Positions 48,673-61,900 of a stretch of 64,000 nt of DNA are shown here, one piece after another. The stretch is from Wurfbainia villosa (taxonomy: Eukaryota > Streptophyta > Magnoliopsida > Zingiberales > Zingiberaceae), in the NCBI GenBank assembly GCA_025175895.1, contig JAKLTH010000222.1, positions 434,001 to 498,000 of the forward strand, read 5' to 3'. The notes below the pieces were generated by a model, which ran no database searches, was not told the DNA's origin, and saw only the letters and a program-made list of their open reading frames with translations. Numbering within the stretch: the first letter of the stretch is position 1; each line of letters starts with the position of its first letter. The translations under genes and the position numbers were made by a program.

Positions 48673-48952
48673 CACCAGGTTATTTGAGTCTTGCCTAGGT
48701 CAACTCTAGGGATGACTTCCCTTGTAACCTTCTTAGTGGTTTTTCTATGTTTCATGAGAACCTTGGCCACTAGGCACTTACCATGGTTAACCTTAGGGAT
48801 GACTTCTCTATTAACCTTGATTTTCCTAGACCTATGGGTGGTTCCATAATCGAATAGAATACTATGGTAGGTCTCATTGGATTTAGGTTTGTGATCCAAA
48901 TCTTTCTTACCCCTAGATGGTTCTTGCCTCGTAACACCTTGTTTTTTTCCAT
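48673..48952 (-). pseudogene. Copia gag-pol scrap (SIRE-like)
   Basis: Frame pieces on the minus strand read MKHRKTTKKVTREVIPRVDL and a second, overlapping VNREVIPKVN. These resemble the KKVTREVIP repeats next to the protease of plant SIRE/Maximus copia polyproteins. Broken by frame changes, and the rest of the element is missing. It abuts the decayed LTR with no polypurine tract, so a deletion joined them. Confidence 0.45.
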
Positions 48953-49611
48953 TAGACTCTTAAATTGAATTTTTCATCTTATTAAGGGTATTTTCTAATT
49001 TCTCAAGTTTTGACCTCAAAACTTAATTTTCTAATTCCAATTTCTCAATTTTTGATTTTTTTTATGAGCTATTGGAATATTTTTCTTTATTTTAGGCTTA
49101 TGGCATTCTTTTTTTCAGCACGCTCGGATCCCTCCTCCTCTTTCGTTGGTAAGAAGCGAGATATATAAGATTTGTGAAGATGCTACTAAGGATCCTGATT
49201 TGCAATAGAAGTAAGCGATTAGGGATGGGTCGGCTTCCCGGTGCGACCCCTCCGACGCTCAAGTCAGTGTCCATTGAATAGATAAAAGATGCAGTAAAAG
49301 AGAACAAAGGAAGAGACTTAAGAAAGAAGAAGAGTTATCTCTGCGTACCATATCCAGAAAACTCCATCCCCTACTTCATCATTTCCACCCCTTTATATAG
49401 GAGTAGTCACCACCTTTCTTCCTAGTTAATTGATTATAATGCCCTTTGAGATATTAGGAAATAGCTGTTAAGAAAGTTCGATGTTGAGGACTGCAATGAG
49501 GCAGTCGACTGTCGTAATGAGGCAGTCAATTGGTACTGAAGAAGAAGGTTGATGCTTAACGAGAAGCCTGGTGTTCGGGAAAAACATAGGCAACTTGGGA
49601 TATACATAGAT
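48953..49611. other. Repeat-derived spacer
   Basis: Holds another GCAGTCGACTG word (about 49502) like those in the two SIRE-like LTRs, so it may be a further relic of that family. No gene seen. Confidence 0.35.
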
Positions 49612-51189
49612 TGTTAGTGAAAGCCCTAGAGTCAATCATGTGATGATTATTGTATGGACTTTGTTGTATCATATTCCTATTTATACAGGCATGTTATTAT
49701 ACTTACTTGTATTGGTGCCAAATAACTAAGTATAATAACGTCATTGAGTAGAAGGTTCTTATATATATCAATCGATTGGTTGAATCGATAATGAGATGAT
49801 ATAGAGAACACTACTCTTAATCATTCCTAGTCAAGTATTAACATTCAGGGACAATGTTAATGTGAAGAGACTAGCATGTAGGTTAACTCGATAACTTGAT
49901 CTCACAAGTCATGGATATGAGATATCAAGTTGACACATGGGTATGCATTGGAGAATGTATACTGAATGACCCGCCATGAGAAAGTATGATGGATCATTAT
50001 ATGAGTGTCATATACTTTCTTATGTGACTATTAGTATGACTATTAGTCCTTGGACCTGAAGTCACCATAGTTTCCTACATAAGGAGTTGCATACTTTGGC
50101 TTCGTCAAACGTCACCCGTAAATGAGTGGACTATAAAGGCGATTACTGGATATGTAACAAATTATGCGGAGGGATGTGAGTGATGTAGATGAGATCTATC
50201 CCTCCTATATGACGGGAGTGACATCGTTATTCTTGATAGAGTGAGACCACTAAGTGCATGGTCATGTCCAAATGAGTCAATATGAGATATTGAGCTCATT
50301 TGATTAGAGTGAGTCTACTTGGAGTTCAAGATATAGATTGTACCGAGGATGATACAGTCTATGCCTCAGTTGGTCAATCTAGATGTCAAGGATAGAGGGA
50401 CATTGTCACATATTATGAGAGTCACAAAGGTGATGTTGGATCTCAATATTCTTGTAACTTGCATAACAATGATGTGTTGCTAGATACAACTCATTGCTTA
50501 TGTTCCTAAATTGGTTTAGGAGTATTGCCAACGTTACAAGAACCTATAGGGTCACACACAAAGGACAATTAGATGGAGATTAGGTTCATATGATGAACCA
50601 TGAGGATTAGGTTCATGTGATGAACCAAATTGGATTAAGAGCAATCCAAATTAGACTAATTGAGTTAGACTTAATTTGATTCAAGTGTTGAATGAGTATA
50701 ATTTAGATTTGATTCATTGAGTCAATTTAAAATAATGAATAGAGATTCATTAAATCAAATTGACTTGAATGAAATGGTTGGATTTGATCAACCATGGGAG
50801 ATAAGAGGTCAAGTTTGACTTGACTTGAGAGGGAAGATGAATGGTCAATTTTGACTTGACCAATTGTCATGTCATGGTGACTTAGCATGGGGGCCGACCA
50901 ATGATGATGTTCCACATCATCATAGACACATCATGGGGTGTCACCTCATGAGGGAGACCAAGAGTCATTGGCTCTTGGAGTTACATGCATGCATGTAACC
51001 CCCCAAATAGTGGTCGACCACTTTAGTGGTGATAAGTGAGAAGTGAGAAGTTAAGTGTGTAACTTCATCATCTTCTTCCTTGGCTCTTCCGTCAAGCTCT
51101 CCCCCTCTCCTTTGTCGTGAGTTTCTTAGTGTGCTAGCACACTCTAAGTGATCTTCTCCACCTATTGCTTGTGTGGATACCAATAGAGG
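49612..51189 (+). mobile_element. Copia-like LTR interrupted by the chromovirus
   Basis: Begins TGTTAGTGAAAGCCCTAGAG and runs without known coding sequence to 51189 (CTTGTGTGGATACCAATAGAGG), where the chromovirus starts. The opening and the wording before the break resemble plant copia LTRs I know, but superfamily and strand are tentative. The rest would lie beyond 64000. Confidence 0.4.
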
Positions 51190-51803
51190 TGTCACGCCTC
51201 GAGAGCATGCCGTGCCGAAAAGCAAACGGACGACATCTCCCCTGTACGTGATAATATTTCGGGTTAATACAAGGCCCGTAGGCCCACAATAACAATAACA
51301 CATATAAAAATATAACCAAACCACAAAAATATAACAAACTAACTACAACAAATACACAGCGAAAATAACACAACAATAATACAATCCCACACACATGTAT
51401 ACCGGTATGACTAACACCAAAACTAAGAACCACCGTAATAAAATCAGAAAGAAAGATACAACAACAATAGTACATCATAAAATTCCAAATACACTACACC
51501 CATGCGGAAAGCCCAAAATGACCACCAGAGTCTCGGGGATGAGATGAGATGTCAGCCAGTGGTGCTCCAAGCCGTCACGAAGACTTCTACCTATTACTTG
51601 GGCGACAGAAAAACTCAGGGTCCGTGGTGGTGAGTAAAACTCAGCAAGTAATAGAAAAACATGTATATATCAAATATCACATGTAATTCAACAACATAAT
51701 CTAGAGGTACAACAGGTATATCAGCATAGTATATAAATACAAGCATATACCGTCTAACCAAATGAACAACGTAAAATACAGACATACTTGAAATTCTCAT
51801 CGC

Positions 51804-51806
<3 letters not shown>

Positions 51807-51855
<49 letters not shown>
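51807..51855. repeat. (TA)n microsatellite inside the LTR
   Basis: TA run of about 49 bp; a second of about 29 bp lies at 52081-52109. Confidence 0.9.
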
Positions 51856-51858
<3 letters not shown>

Positions 51859-52078
51859 GAAGAGAAATACCAACTCACAATACTACAGGTCAAGATACCT
51901 AAGGGTCTGTCCAACACATATACAAGTATCTGACACAAACCGTATAACAGATGCAAGAAGCATGCATGAATATGATGTACAACCAAATGCAGCAAGTATA
52001 GTATAATCAAATGCAACATCACAATAAACATATATATATATAGACTGCATCTATATATATACTAATCACAACCATCTA

Positions 52079-52111
<33 letters not shown>

Positions 52112-53492
52112 TAATATGCAAAGCGCCATAAGATACGAAAATGCAGCATGCATGGTCATGCCTACTCACCCCTACTCGCTACCATGACCCCAGTGTGGCC
52201 TAGGTGGCATACATGACAACTGTCCCAACTCAACACCAACCACCGCTCTAGAGTGGTCGAGTGGGCAGTATGATCAAGTAGCATATGAGCGTAAAGAGCT
52301 CGCTACACAACAGAGGTCCCTGCTGCTGGCCACTCTGACTGACACTACCAATGAGTGGTCAAGTACCACGCACCCAGGACAACTGCACGCAACTCTAACT
52401 ACCACCGTCTATAGTGGTAGAGTGTGGCACAACAGATGCTCTGCCCTCACACCAGTTACTCCTCGGGGAGTAACTTGGGAGGCAAGATGACTGACGACTC
52501 TCTCAACCCCAAAGGAGACTATGTCGTCAGAATGCATGCAAATGACATGAACGTACTGTCACACGTACAGACATCTACCATAGACTATCTCTTCAACAGA
52601 GAGTCATATCCGTCTGATCAATACACTCTCTATCCTATAGAGAGTCGTACACAACTGATCGACGAACTCTCTATCCTGTAGAGAGTCGTACTCAACTGAT
52701 CATAATTCTCTATCCAATAGCGAGTCGTACTTAGCTAATCGACGCACTTTCTATCATGTAGAGAGTCGTACTCGACTAATCATATCAAGTTGGGACCACC
52801 GGTCCGTAGCGACACACTAATCACCCTTCACTTAACCATTACACAACCCATGGTTGGTAATAAGTATGCAATATACAAGTATTGAAAATAAACCCTACAT
52901 TAAGGGTATTACCTACCCATGGATGACCTTTTACCCAATTCACAATCAGGTTGTCATCCGGACTTTACTATTTGCACTTAACTAAACAAATTCTAGGTTA
53001 CTTACATCACCTATATATATAACTCCTAATCATGATAAAATCAAACATGATAGCAATAATGGGGTTAATAGCCAAAGGTAAAGTATCAAGCGCAAGAGTA
53101 AATAGAGCAGAGTCAAGGTAACATGATCATATAAGATGATCATGCATCTAAATCTGCATGCATTAAAACTACCCGACTAGGGTAGGAATTACCCACCTGC
53201 TGTAATGCTCATAATAATAAAGCCCCCATGCCCGCGGACCTATCTCGTATCCACGTCCTGCACATATCAAATATTATGGTTAATTGTACGTACACAATGA
53301 AGGATCAAATCGAATCTTACATCGACTTCGTATTCCGATCAACTAGATTGATCTAGTTATCCAATTAACCTAATCAATCCTCCACATTAATCTCTATCAA
53401 CCATTAGGCCACTTAACAACTTTTTATGCATTTAAATCACTCACAACTAACCTACTCCATCCATAGCTGAATTCCAATGATTCCACAGCCGA

Positions 53493-56400
53493 TTCCACCC
53501 TAGTGTTCTAAAAATCGGCGATTTTATCCAATTAGGCGGCGCGTAGGCGGTGGACGCTCGTTCACCACCCCGACATTTACAGAGGCGATGCCGCTAGGCG
53601 TCGCCGCATTAATCGGCGCCCAGATTGATTAATCGACGACACTTCACTTCGATTAATTGGGGGCGACCGACCGATTAAGCGACAACGAGATCGCGATTCA
53701 TGAATCGCGATTGAAATTTAAAATCCCTAATCGCGATTTCTGAATTGCGATCTCGCGTGCAACCTAAATCCTAATCGAGCCAAATTTTGGAATCCCTAAT
53801 CCCGTGCAGCCTCTTCGCTTCTTCGTCTCCGCTGCACCCAAGGTCAGGCTTCGACTTCACGCCGTACCGCCTCTTCGACCGTCGAGTCTCTGCCTGTCTA
53901 CCGCCGGCCGTGTTGCCAAGAAATCCCTAGACCCATGGCGTGCAGGAACCTAGGCACCCGGAGCTGAGAAAGCCGCGGAACGACAGCCGCGGAACGACGG
54001 AAGCCAAGCACCCGATCCAGATCCCCAGCCTCGCCGACACCCTTTTCGCTTTCATCGCCCACCTCCCTGCCCTCTTTGAGCTCTCCCTCGTCCCCGAATA
54101 GGTCGCCGACTGCTCTGTTGTCGACTGCTCTGTTGCCGGCCCTTCCCTTCGCCGCACTTCACTGCACGCCACAGTCCAGAGTCTCCAAGTCTAGACTAAG
54201 GTAAGTAAGGTCGTAAAATCTAAATCAATTATATTGAATCGTTAAACAAAATTTCCAAGTCATTTCACTAGATTTTTAGGATAATTTTTCATTTTTATCC
54301 TTTGTAGTGCAGTAAAATCAAAAATGTCAGGTACTATATCTTCTAAAACATCTAATTCAATGTCCGAGATTGATTTTCGTTTGAAGCGTAATTCAAATGA
54401 TATTGGATGAGAATTTGCGGAATTGGTGGATCCTAAAAGTTTGGATAAGTTGAAATGTAAGTTGTGTGGAAAAATTACTAGTGGTGGAATTTATAGGCTC
54501 AAACAACATGTTGCCAATATCAAAGGAAATGTTGCCCCGTGTAAGAAGTCTTCAGATGAGGATAAAGTGAAGTGTAAGAATGCTATTGAAGCTGCAAGAA
54601 AAAAAAAGAAACAAAAGAATATGAATGAAATGGAGGTGAGAGAAGAAGTTGTTCTTGAAGAATATGAGGTGGACGAAGGGAGTTGAGGGACAAAAAGGAA
54701 TCCGCGTACTCTTAGGCCTATGGACCAATTTGCATCCGTCATTGATCCTGATTCTTCATTGAGTGAAAGTAAGAAGACAAAACAATAACAAAATATTATT
54801 GATGCACTTTGGAGGCAAAGGACACATAGTGTGCACCAATATTTAGCTCGATGGGTGTATGAGTCTGATATTCCTTTTCATGTCATTGACAATGATAGCT
54901 TCAAGAGGTTTGCAGAAGCGGTTGGTCAATTTGGCCCAGGTTATCGTCCTCCAACTCAATACCTGTTAAGGGAGCCCTTATTGAAAGAAGAGGTAGATAG
55001 AACTAAAAGTCTATTAAAGAAGCAAGAAGAAGAATGTGCTTTGAATGATTGCTCAATTTTGACTGATGCATGGACTGTCGAAAAAGAAGAAGTATCATGA
55101 ATTTGTGTATCAATTGTAAAGAAGGCACAACTTTTCTTTCTTCTAGGGAAGCATCGAATGAAGCACACACCAGAAATTATATATTTGAATATGTGGACAA
55201 GTGTATTGAAGAAGTTGGACCCCAAAATGTAGTTCAAGTGGTAACGGACAATGCTTTGAATAATATGGCGGCAAAAGATTCGTTGAAGGAGAAGAGACCA
55301 CATATATTTTGGACTTCATGTGCAACTCACACAGTGAATCTTATGCTTCAAGGAATTGGGAATCAACCTAAGTTCAAAGGGGTGATTGAAAAGGCAAAGA
55401 GCTTGACAATCTTTATTTATGCACATCACAAGACATTGTCAATTATGAGAAAGTTTACCAAAAAAAGAGACATAGTGAGGTCGATAGTAACACGATTTGC
55501 AACCGCCTTTTTAACTTTGCAAAGCTTGATAGAGAAGAAAAGTGAACTAAGAACTATGGTTGCTAGTGAAGAATGGAATACATGCAAACATTCAAGGAGT
55601 ACAAAGGGGAAGGCGGCATATAATATCGCTTTGAGTACATCTTTTTGGAATGGGGTAAGTTTTTGCTTGAAGGTGTTTGCCCCTTTAATTAAGGTGCTTC
55701 GTCTTGTTGATGGAGATAATAAACTATCTATGGGTTTTGTGTATGGAGAATTACTTAGAGCGAGAGAGGATATTAAAGTGACATTCAACAATCAAGAGCT
55801 TCACTATCGTCCGCTTATTGATATTATTGATGAAAAAAGTCGTAATCGGCTTGATAGTCCACTACATTTGGCAGCCTACCTCTTGAACCCTTATTACTCC
55901 TTCAATGACCGGAGCATAGGAAGTGAAGAAGTGGTTATGAATGGATTTTTTACTTGTGTTGAAACATTCTTTCCTAATGATATTGATAGTCAAAGTGACA
56001 TAGTAAATGTGGAGTTATTGAAGTATATCAACAAAGTGGGGGGGGGGGGGGTTGGAAGAGCATTGGCTATAGTGGGGTGCACAAAAAATGATGAGAAATA
56101 TGATCCGGGTAAGAACTAAGAACTAAGAATTGCTTACTTTATTTTGTAATTTTTAATCTTTATTGGCTGTTTCTTGATTTTGCTTATTGTTATTGACTTA
56201 TTGTTGGGTTTATTTTTATTTAGTTGGCCGGTGGCATCTTTTTGGAAATGGTGTACCTAAATTGCAAAAGATGGCTAAAAGAATTCTTTCTTTAACTACG
56301 AGTTCTTCCGGTTGTGAAAGAAATTGGAGTACTTTTGAGGTAGTAAGTATTTAATTACTTATACTAAATGTCTAAATATGTATTCAATAATCAATATTAA

Positions 56401-57452
56401 TATTTTTCTAATTTTCTTTAATGTAGATCCATACAAAGAAAAGAAATAAATTAGATACCGGAAGGTTGAACAATTTAGTCTATGTTCAATTCAATGCCAA
56501 GATCATAAACAAAAAGAGAAGACTAGAAGAAAAAGGAGTTGATGTGTCACTTGCTAGTGAAGCAACTATGACACAAGGATGGATTGTTGATGGTGGAGAT
56601 GAAGATGTTGAGACAAATATTGAAGATGTAAGAGAACTTCACGAAGAAGAATTTGTATCGGATGAAGCAGAGGAAGATGCCATGGATTTTGAGTTTGAAT
56701 CCGATACAGAGGAAGTGTTGGAGAAATATGAAGATGAACTAGAAGAAGTTGAAGAATTATGATAAAATCTAGATCGCTCTGTAAGGTAAATGATATTTTG
56801 TTTATTGGTTAAGATGATATTCACTTTATTGTTGATGTGTCTTTGGTCTTACTTTTTGGGGAGAGGATCTTTTTCAACTAAACATTCACAATATGTAGGA
56901 ATGTGTTTTTCTTCATTCTATTAGTGTTGGGTACGTTGCTTATTGTCAAGTATTTTTAATAGTTTTTTTAATCTGTTAAATCTGTTATTGTGTCATGCTT
57001 CATTGTGTGTTGTGCTCTTGTTGTTTGCAATTTTTATTGTTGCAATGTTGCTTGATGTGTAAATTGGGTAAATTATTGCTTGTTGTCAAGTATTCTTGTT
57101 GTTTGCAATTCTTATTATTGCAATAGATTTTTAATATTATTTGCAATTACATTTTTAATTCTTATATTTTGCAATTCTTATTGTTTACAATCTTAAACAT
57201 TTTTAATATTCTTGTTACTTGTTGAGTTGTTGTTACTTGTTACATGCATGTGGAGGCTACAAAGTGAGTTTTGACTTTTGAGTGCCCCCTAATATATTAT
57301 TTTTTTTATATTATTATATTTAAAATATTAAAAAAATCGATCGCCTAGAAATCGCCTAGGAACTGCCTAAGCGGCCGCCTAGCCGCCTAGGCGCTAGGCG
57401 GCGAGTGATTGCCCACCAACCATCTAGCGCTTTTTAGAACACTGTTCCACCC
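53493..57452 (+). mobile_element. hAT transposon nested in the chromovirus LTR
   Basis: The element spans 53501-57444 (3944 bp). A perfect 8-bp target duplication TTCCACCC lies on both sides (53493-53500 and 57445-57452). Terminal inverted repeats are TAGTGTTCTAAAAA and, from the right, CAGTGTTCTAAAAA, differing only at the first base. Both subterminal regions are dense in AGGCGGC/CGCCTAG words, as expected of transposase-binding arrays. It carries a broken transposase gene. Confidence 0.95.
54324..56762 (+). pseudogene. hAT transposase, degenerate
   Basis: Starts MSGTISSKTSNSMSE. The BED zinc finger follows (VDPKSLDKLKCKLCGK, then RLKQHVANIKG), then a DUF659-type region (YLARWVYESDIPFHV, FGPGYRPPTQYLL, CSILTDAWT). 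The catalytic core has VVQVVTDNALNNMAAK and HIFWTSCATHTVNLMLQ. The C-terminal dimerisation domain is in exons 56224-56339 and 56427-56762 (LSLTTSSSGCERNWSTFE, then the R-LNNLVYVQFNAKI block and an acidic tail). Breaks: TGA 54408 (where Trp is usual), TGA 54684, TAA 54786, and a frameshift near 55075. A run of about 13 G near 56039-56051 also disturbs the frame region. It cannot make a functional protein. A non-coding first exon ending at GTAAGT (about 54200) is likely. Confidence 0.9.
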
Positions 57453-58944
57453 ACAAATCGCCCATCAACAAAACAAAACAATCCATATCAGCTTAACATC
57501 AAAACTGATCACATACCACCAACTCCTTAACTCATGGTCTATTTATATAGCATAACAATTACAACTATCCCAAACTCGCAGCCTTACAGCTCCATGCACA
57601 ACCATCACAGACATAAATAGAGCATTATATCACTCAGTTTGCCACCCACAATCACACGGGAGCCCTTCACAGCCACCGCTACACCAAATTGGAGGTCTGA
57701 CCAACCCGAAACGAATCACACAACTCACCCACATCCTAATAAACCTCCAGCTTAGCCCACCTCTCCAACAACAGCCTCTAACTGGTATATCCATCGACAG
57801 AAAACCCACATCCACCATAAAGATCACATACAGAAATTTACAGATGAAAGCACATGTTAGATCAAGATTACCTGGGATTGGAACCTCCCTCTCGTCAGTT
57901 CTCAGTTCATCAGCACAACCTCCCCCATGTTTGCCCTGTTCACCGGAAAAGCCCCTGCCCCCAAACCAATCCACACTCAACCAAGGAAAATTACAACTGT
58001 CAAGATGGGAAGAGGAGCAGATCTTACCTAATTCGGTAACCCTCGGCCAGAAAGGCAGCTCCCACACTGACGGCCGTCTCCACCCGATTGCCCTAATCCC
58101 ACGTAGAAATCTAGCTTCGGCGGGGATCGTGGAGAACAAACTCGGTTTAGCACACGATGTCGACTCCGTTGACCTACCCTCCCGTCCACGAGCACGCTCG
58201 CCGCCGGCGCACGCCTCCAGTCGCGTCGGGGTGGGTCTGCCGCCGCTGGCAGAGGAGAGGTAGAGCCCGACGGTAGCGGCGAGGCGACGATAGTAGCATG
58301 GCGACGACAACAGCGAGCTTTTTGAGTAGGCGGCTCTCGGGCGGCGACAGTGAACGAAACGCGACGGTGGTGCTCGCGTGGCTTGCCACGGTGCCACGAC
58401 TGGTCGACAAATCAAAGAGTCCGACGGTGAGTGGGAAGGCAGATTCGGCAGCGACGAGTGGAGCAGCGGTGCGAGCTCGACGGTGGCGATAAAAAGGGGA
58501 GAAGGGCTTGCGCGTCGAAGGCGAAGAGGCGATCGTTGCGTCGCGGAGAAGAAGAAGATGCGAATGAGGAAAACGGTCGAGAGAAAGAAAAAGCCGAAGG
58601 AAATATTAACGCTTGGCATTATTATTGAGAAGCGGGTCAGGTAAGAAAATACCGGGTCGGGTTTAGGGAAAAATAATATGGTCCGACACTGATCAATCCA
58701 TTGACCTTAGAGTTTTATAATTCAACTTAAGTCAATTAAACCCTATTAAGCCCCTCATAACTAGATGACCCAAATAAGTTTTTTCGAAGCCTATTAAATC
58801 TTTCCCTGTAATAGCCATAGAAATTTCCATTTAAGTTCAGGACAATTTCTAAAATTCTTAGAAAATTCCATAGGATATTTTCCTAATTAATAAGCATTAT
58901 TTTTATTATTAATATATATATATATATATTTCCGGTATCTTATA

Positions 58945-58957
58945 TTCTCCCCCACTT
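58945..58957 (-). other. Polypurine tract of the chromovirus
   Basis: On the minus strand reads AAGTGGGGGAGAA just before the 3' LTR, preceded by TTTGAGGACCAAATTTTATT, the usual wording upstream of the tract in plant Tekay/Del elements. It primes plus-strand DNA synthesis. Confidence 0.8.
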
Positions 58958-61900
58958 AATAAAATTTGGTCCTCAAATTTCGTACTTAAATGTAAGAACC
59001 AATACATGAAATATCTGGAATGACCACATACTACAAGTGACTAGATGAGGGTACCGAGCTCGGATAGTATCTTCCAGCTCCCATGTAGCCTCCTCATCAA
59101 TAGGATACTGCCATCCAACCTTTACGAGTCGGATGGTTTTGTTCCGTTACTGTCGCTCCTTGCGACCCAAATCCCCTTTCGTAGGTGAAGCACGCAGAAA
59201 TACCTATTCCCCAACTGAGAATTTCTAAAGACCTTCGCCTCGGGTCTGCGTAACTCTTCTGTCGATCATGTGCCTTTAATAACCATCATCTGATGACGCG
59301 CACCAACTTTGCATCATGTTGGATACTCGGTGGCCCCAATAGCTGTCGTTCCCCGACTTCCTCCCACAACACGGGAGATCTACAGGGTCTACCGTATAGG
59401 GCCTCAGAAGAGAGCCACCTGAATATAAGAGTGGTAGCTGTTATTATAGGTAAATTCCACTAAAGGAATGTAATCCTTCCAACTGCCTCCATAATTCATG
59501 ACACAAGATCTTAATAGATCCTCCAGAGTCTAAATGATACACTCAAACTGTCTGTCTGTCTGCGGATGAAATGTTATACTGAGCTGAAGCTCTGTGTCCA
59601 TAGCTTGTTGCTGACCCTGCCAACATCGTAAGGTAAATCGCGGGTCTCTATCAGACATGATACTTAAAAGTACCCCATGTAGTCTGATAATCTCTCGGCA
59701 GTACAACTCTGCTAGACGATCTAATGGATCCGACCTACGAATAGACAGACAGTGAGCTGATTTGGTCAGTCGATCCACAATCACTCAAATTGCATCATGT
59801 CCTTTACGGGTTCTAGGCAATTCTGTAACGAAATCCATAGTGATACGCTCCCACTTCCATTCCGAAATCAGAATTTCCTGAAGCAATCCAGCGAGTTTCT
59901 AATCTTCAGCCTTTACCTACTGGCATACTAAACATCGAGCAGCAAAATCTGCTATATCTCTTTATACCGTTCTACCAGTATAAACATTTCAAATCTCGGT
60001 ACATCCAAGTACCACCAGGATGTAGAGCAAATCTCAAATGATGTGCCACCTGTAGCAACTCTTTCTTAAGTGGATGCGTGTCCATAACACATATCCATAT
60101 TAGAGACGAAAAATTATCTTCTCACAAGAGAATCTATCTACCGTCCAAAAATTCACTCCACCACACACTCTGTAAGTGCATGGGAGACTATAGCGCCCAA
60201 TCTCACTTATTATAACTGTTCGTGTTCCAGCAACTCTATAGTAGCTACCGAGTAGCTAGTTAAATTCAATGATCACTTCTGCTCCATACATCCACAAATC
60301 AAGATAATGACCACTAAAGTCATGTCATGTATATGACAACTTGTCTTGCAATTCCTCAACTAACGTAAGCTCGAGATACACCTCATTCAATTGCATCGGG
60401 ATCGCTCCGTTCCTTGGAATGATGCATCCGCCTCTAACCTCCTTTTTATCCACTCCGGAAGGATTAACTAATACTCGTGTAAAAGTTAACCGCCGTCTAG
60501 GTCTTGTAATCTAGTTTCCCCAGCTTCTGACTAAATGATTTCCATCATCACCTTTGTCAAACAAGTCCGTGGTATAGTAATGCTAAAACATTCTATCCAC
60601 AACTACAGTAATAACTACATCATACAAGGTAAACCACCATCTACGGTGATCGAGTGCGCAACTCCAACTACCATAATCAACAGTGGCCAGGTTACGCAAC
60701 TCCAACAACCACAAACTGATCCAATCATGTCCAGGATACACGATTCTCAAATCCAGTGGTGACTAAATCATTAATTAGTCTAACAACTTAATCAAAACTC
60801 ATAAAATTCATGCTAAGTATGAAATTATCGTCTTTATACACCTGCATCCCCTTCACTCTAAGATGATGATATATATTAATCATCACAACGATAATAATAA
60901 TTGTATGACACCATGTCACTACAACATCAATACTCCAGTCGTAAACCAACCCTAGAGTATACACATGTGTCCTTAACTGATCTAAATAGATCATCTATCC
61001 ACAACGAAGGATATTCACTTTTAACAACTATCGCATTCCATCATCGATAATCAATGTATAATCTCAAAGGTCCATCTCTCTTTCAACAAAGAGTTCCGGA
61101 TCTTCTCAAGGAGGAATACTAGGATAGACAAATATCCCCTCCAATATCTCCTATAATCACAACTTATATTCTTCCAATTTCTATAGTGTTTAGCAGCACT
61201 GGTACCAACAAAACTATCACCCGACATGTGATATTCGATACCAGGACTATTTCTGCAATCATTTTGATCGCCTACTCCACTTGCCTATGCAACGGCAAGC
61301 CTTGGAGTTCATCTGAAACTACATCCGAATACTCTCAGATTACATGCACATCCGAGAGACATATCATATCATAATCTCAATAATTTAACCATCCGTAAGG
61401 ATATGTCTACAGTAAAGATATGTATATCAAAGTTTAAGGGCATCCCTTGACTTCTTAATTGTTGGTCCACATCTCACCTGACAGTAGAGATACCACCGAC
61501 TGACAAGTCGATGTATAGGAACCCTACTAATCCGAACTAAGAATGTTCTAGACCAAGATACCTATAAATTACAAGTATCTCTCAATATATTAACCCAGAG
61601 GGTAAACTAAAGTAATACCATGAACGATTAATTATCTATTGATCCGATCTAAAGGCTCCCCGTAGGTCTCAGCCTTTCTCCGAAGAGAACAAGATCAGAT
61701 CCAATAGTCCGCGATAAAGCGGTCTCATTTTTGTGACGGATGGCCCGAGAATTTTCCTAGATCATTTGATCCCATCACTTAATCCTGCGAACTGCAACTG
61801 TAGAATACCGAATAGATACAACCATCGTCGTATACTCTCTCCTCTGTACAAAGCCAATCCACATTTGAGTCTTCTGCTGATACTACTGCGTAAATCACTT

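Larger units (their letters stand above)
51190..58944 (-). mobile_element. 3' LTR of a Tekay/Del-like chromovirus (contains a hAT insertion)
   Basis: The outer end (51190, TGTCACGCCTCGAGAGC) matches the right LTR at 63431 (TGTCATGCCCCGAGAGC). The inner end at about 58944 follows a polypurine tract. Minus the 3952 bp added by the hAT element, the LTR is about 3.8 kb, long as in Tekay/Del. It includes TA runs (51807-51855, 52081-52109), imperfect copies of a TCTCTATCCTGTAGAGAGTC unit (52610-52770) and a GC-rich region (58030-58620) with a 329-codon minus frame (57630-58619) lacking any recognised domain. The start has TA where TG is expected, probably a mutation. Confidence 0.75.

Noticed and set aside
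52600..52780. Possible CRISPR-like array of TCTCTATCCTGTAGAGAGTCGTAC units
   Set aside because: Few, imperfect, unevenly spaced units in a plant LTR with no associated genes; a local tandem repeat.
57630..58619. 329-codon minus-strand frame
   Set aside because: Lies inside the chromovirus LTR in a GC-rich, presumably promoter-containing part; no domain seen and low-complexity composition.
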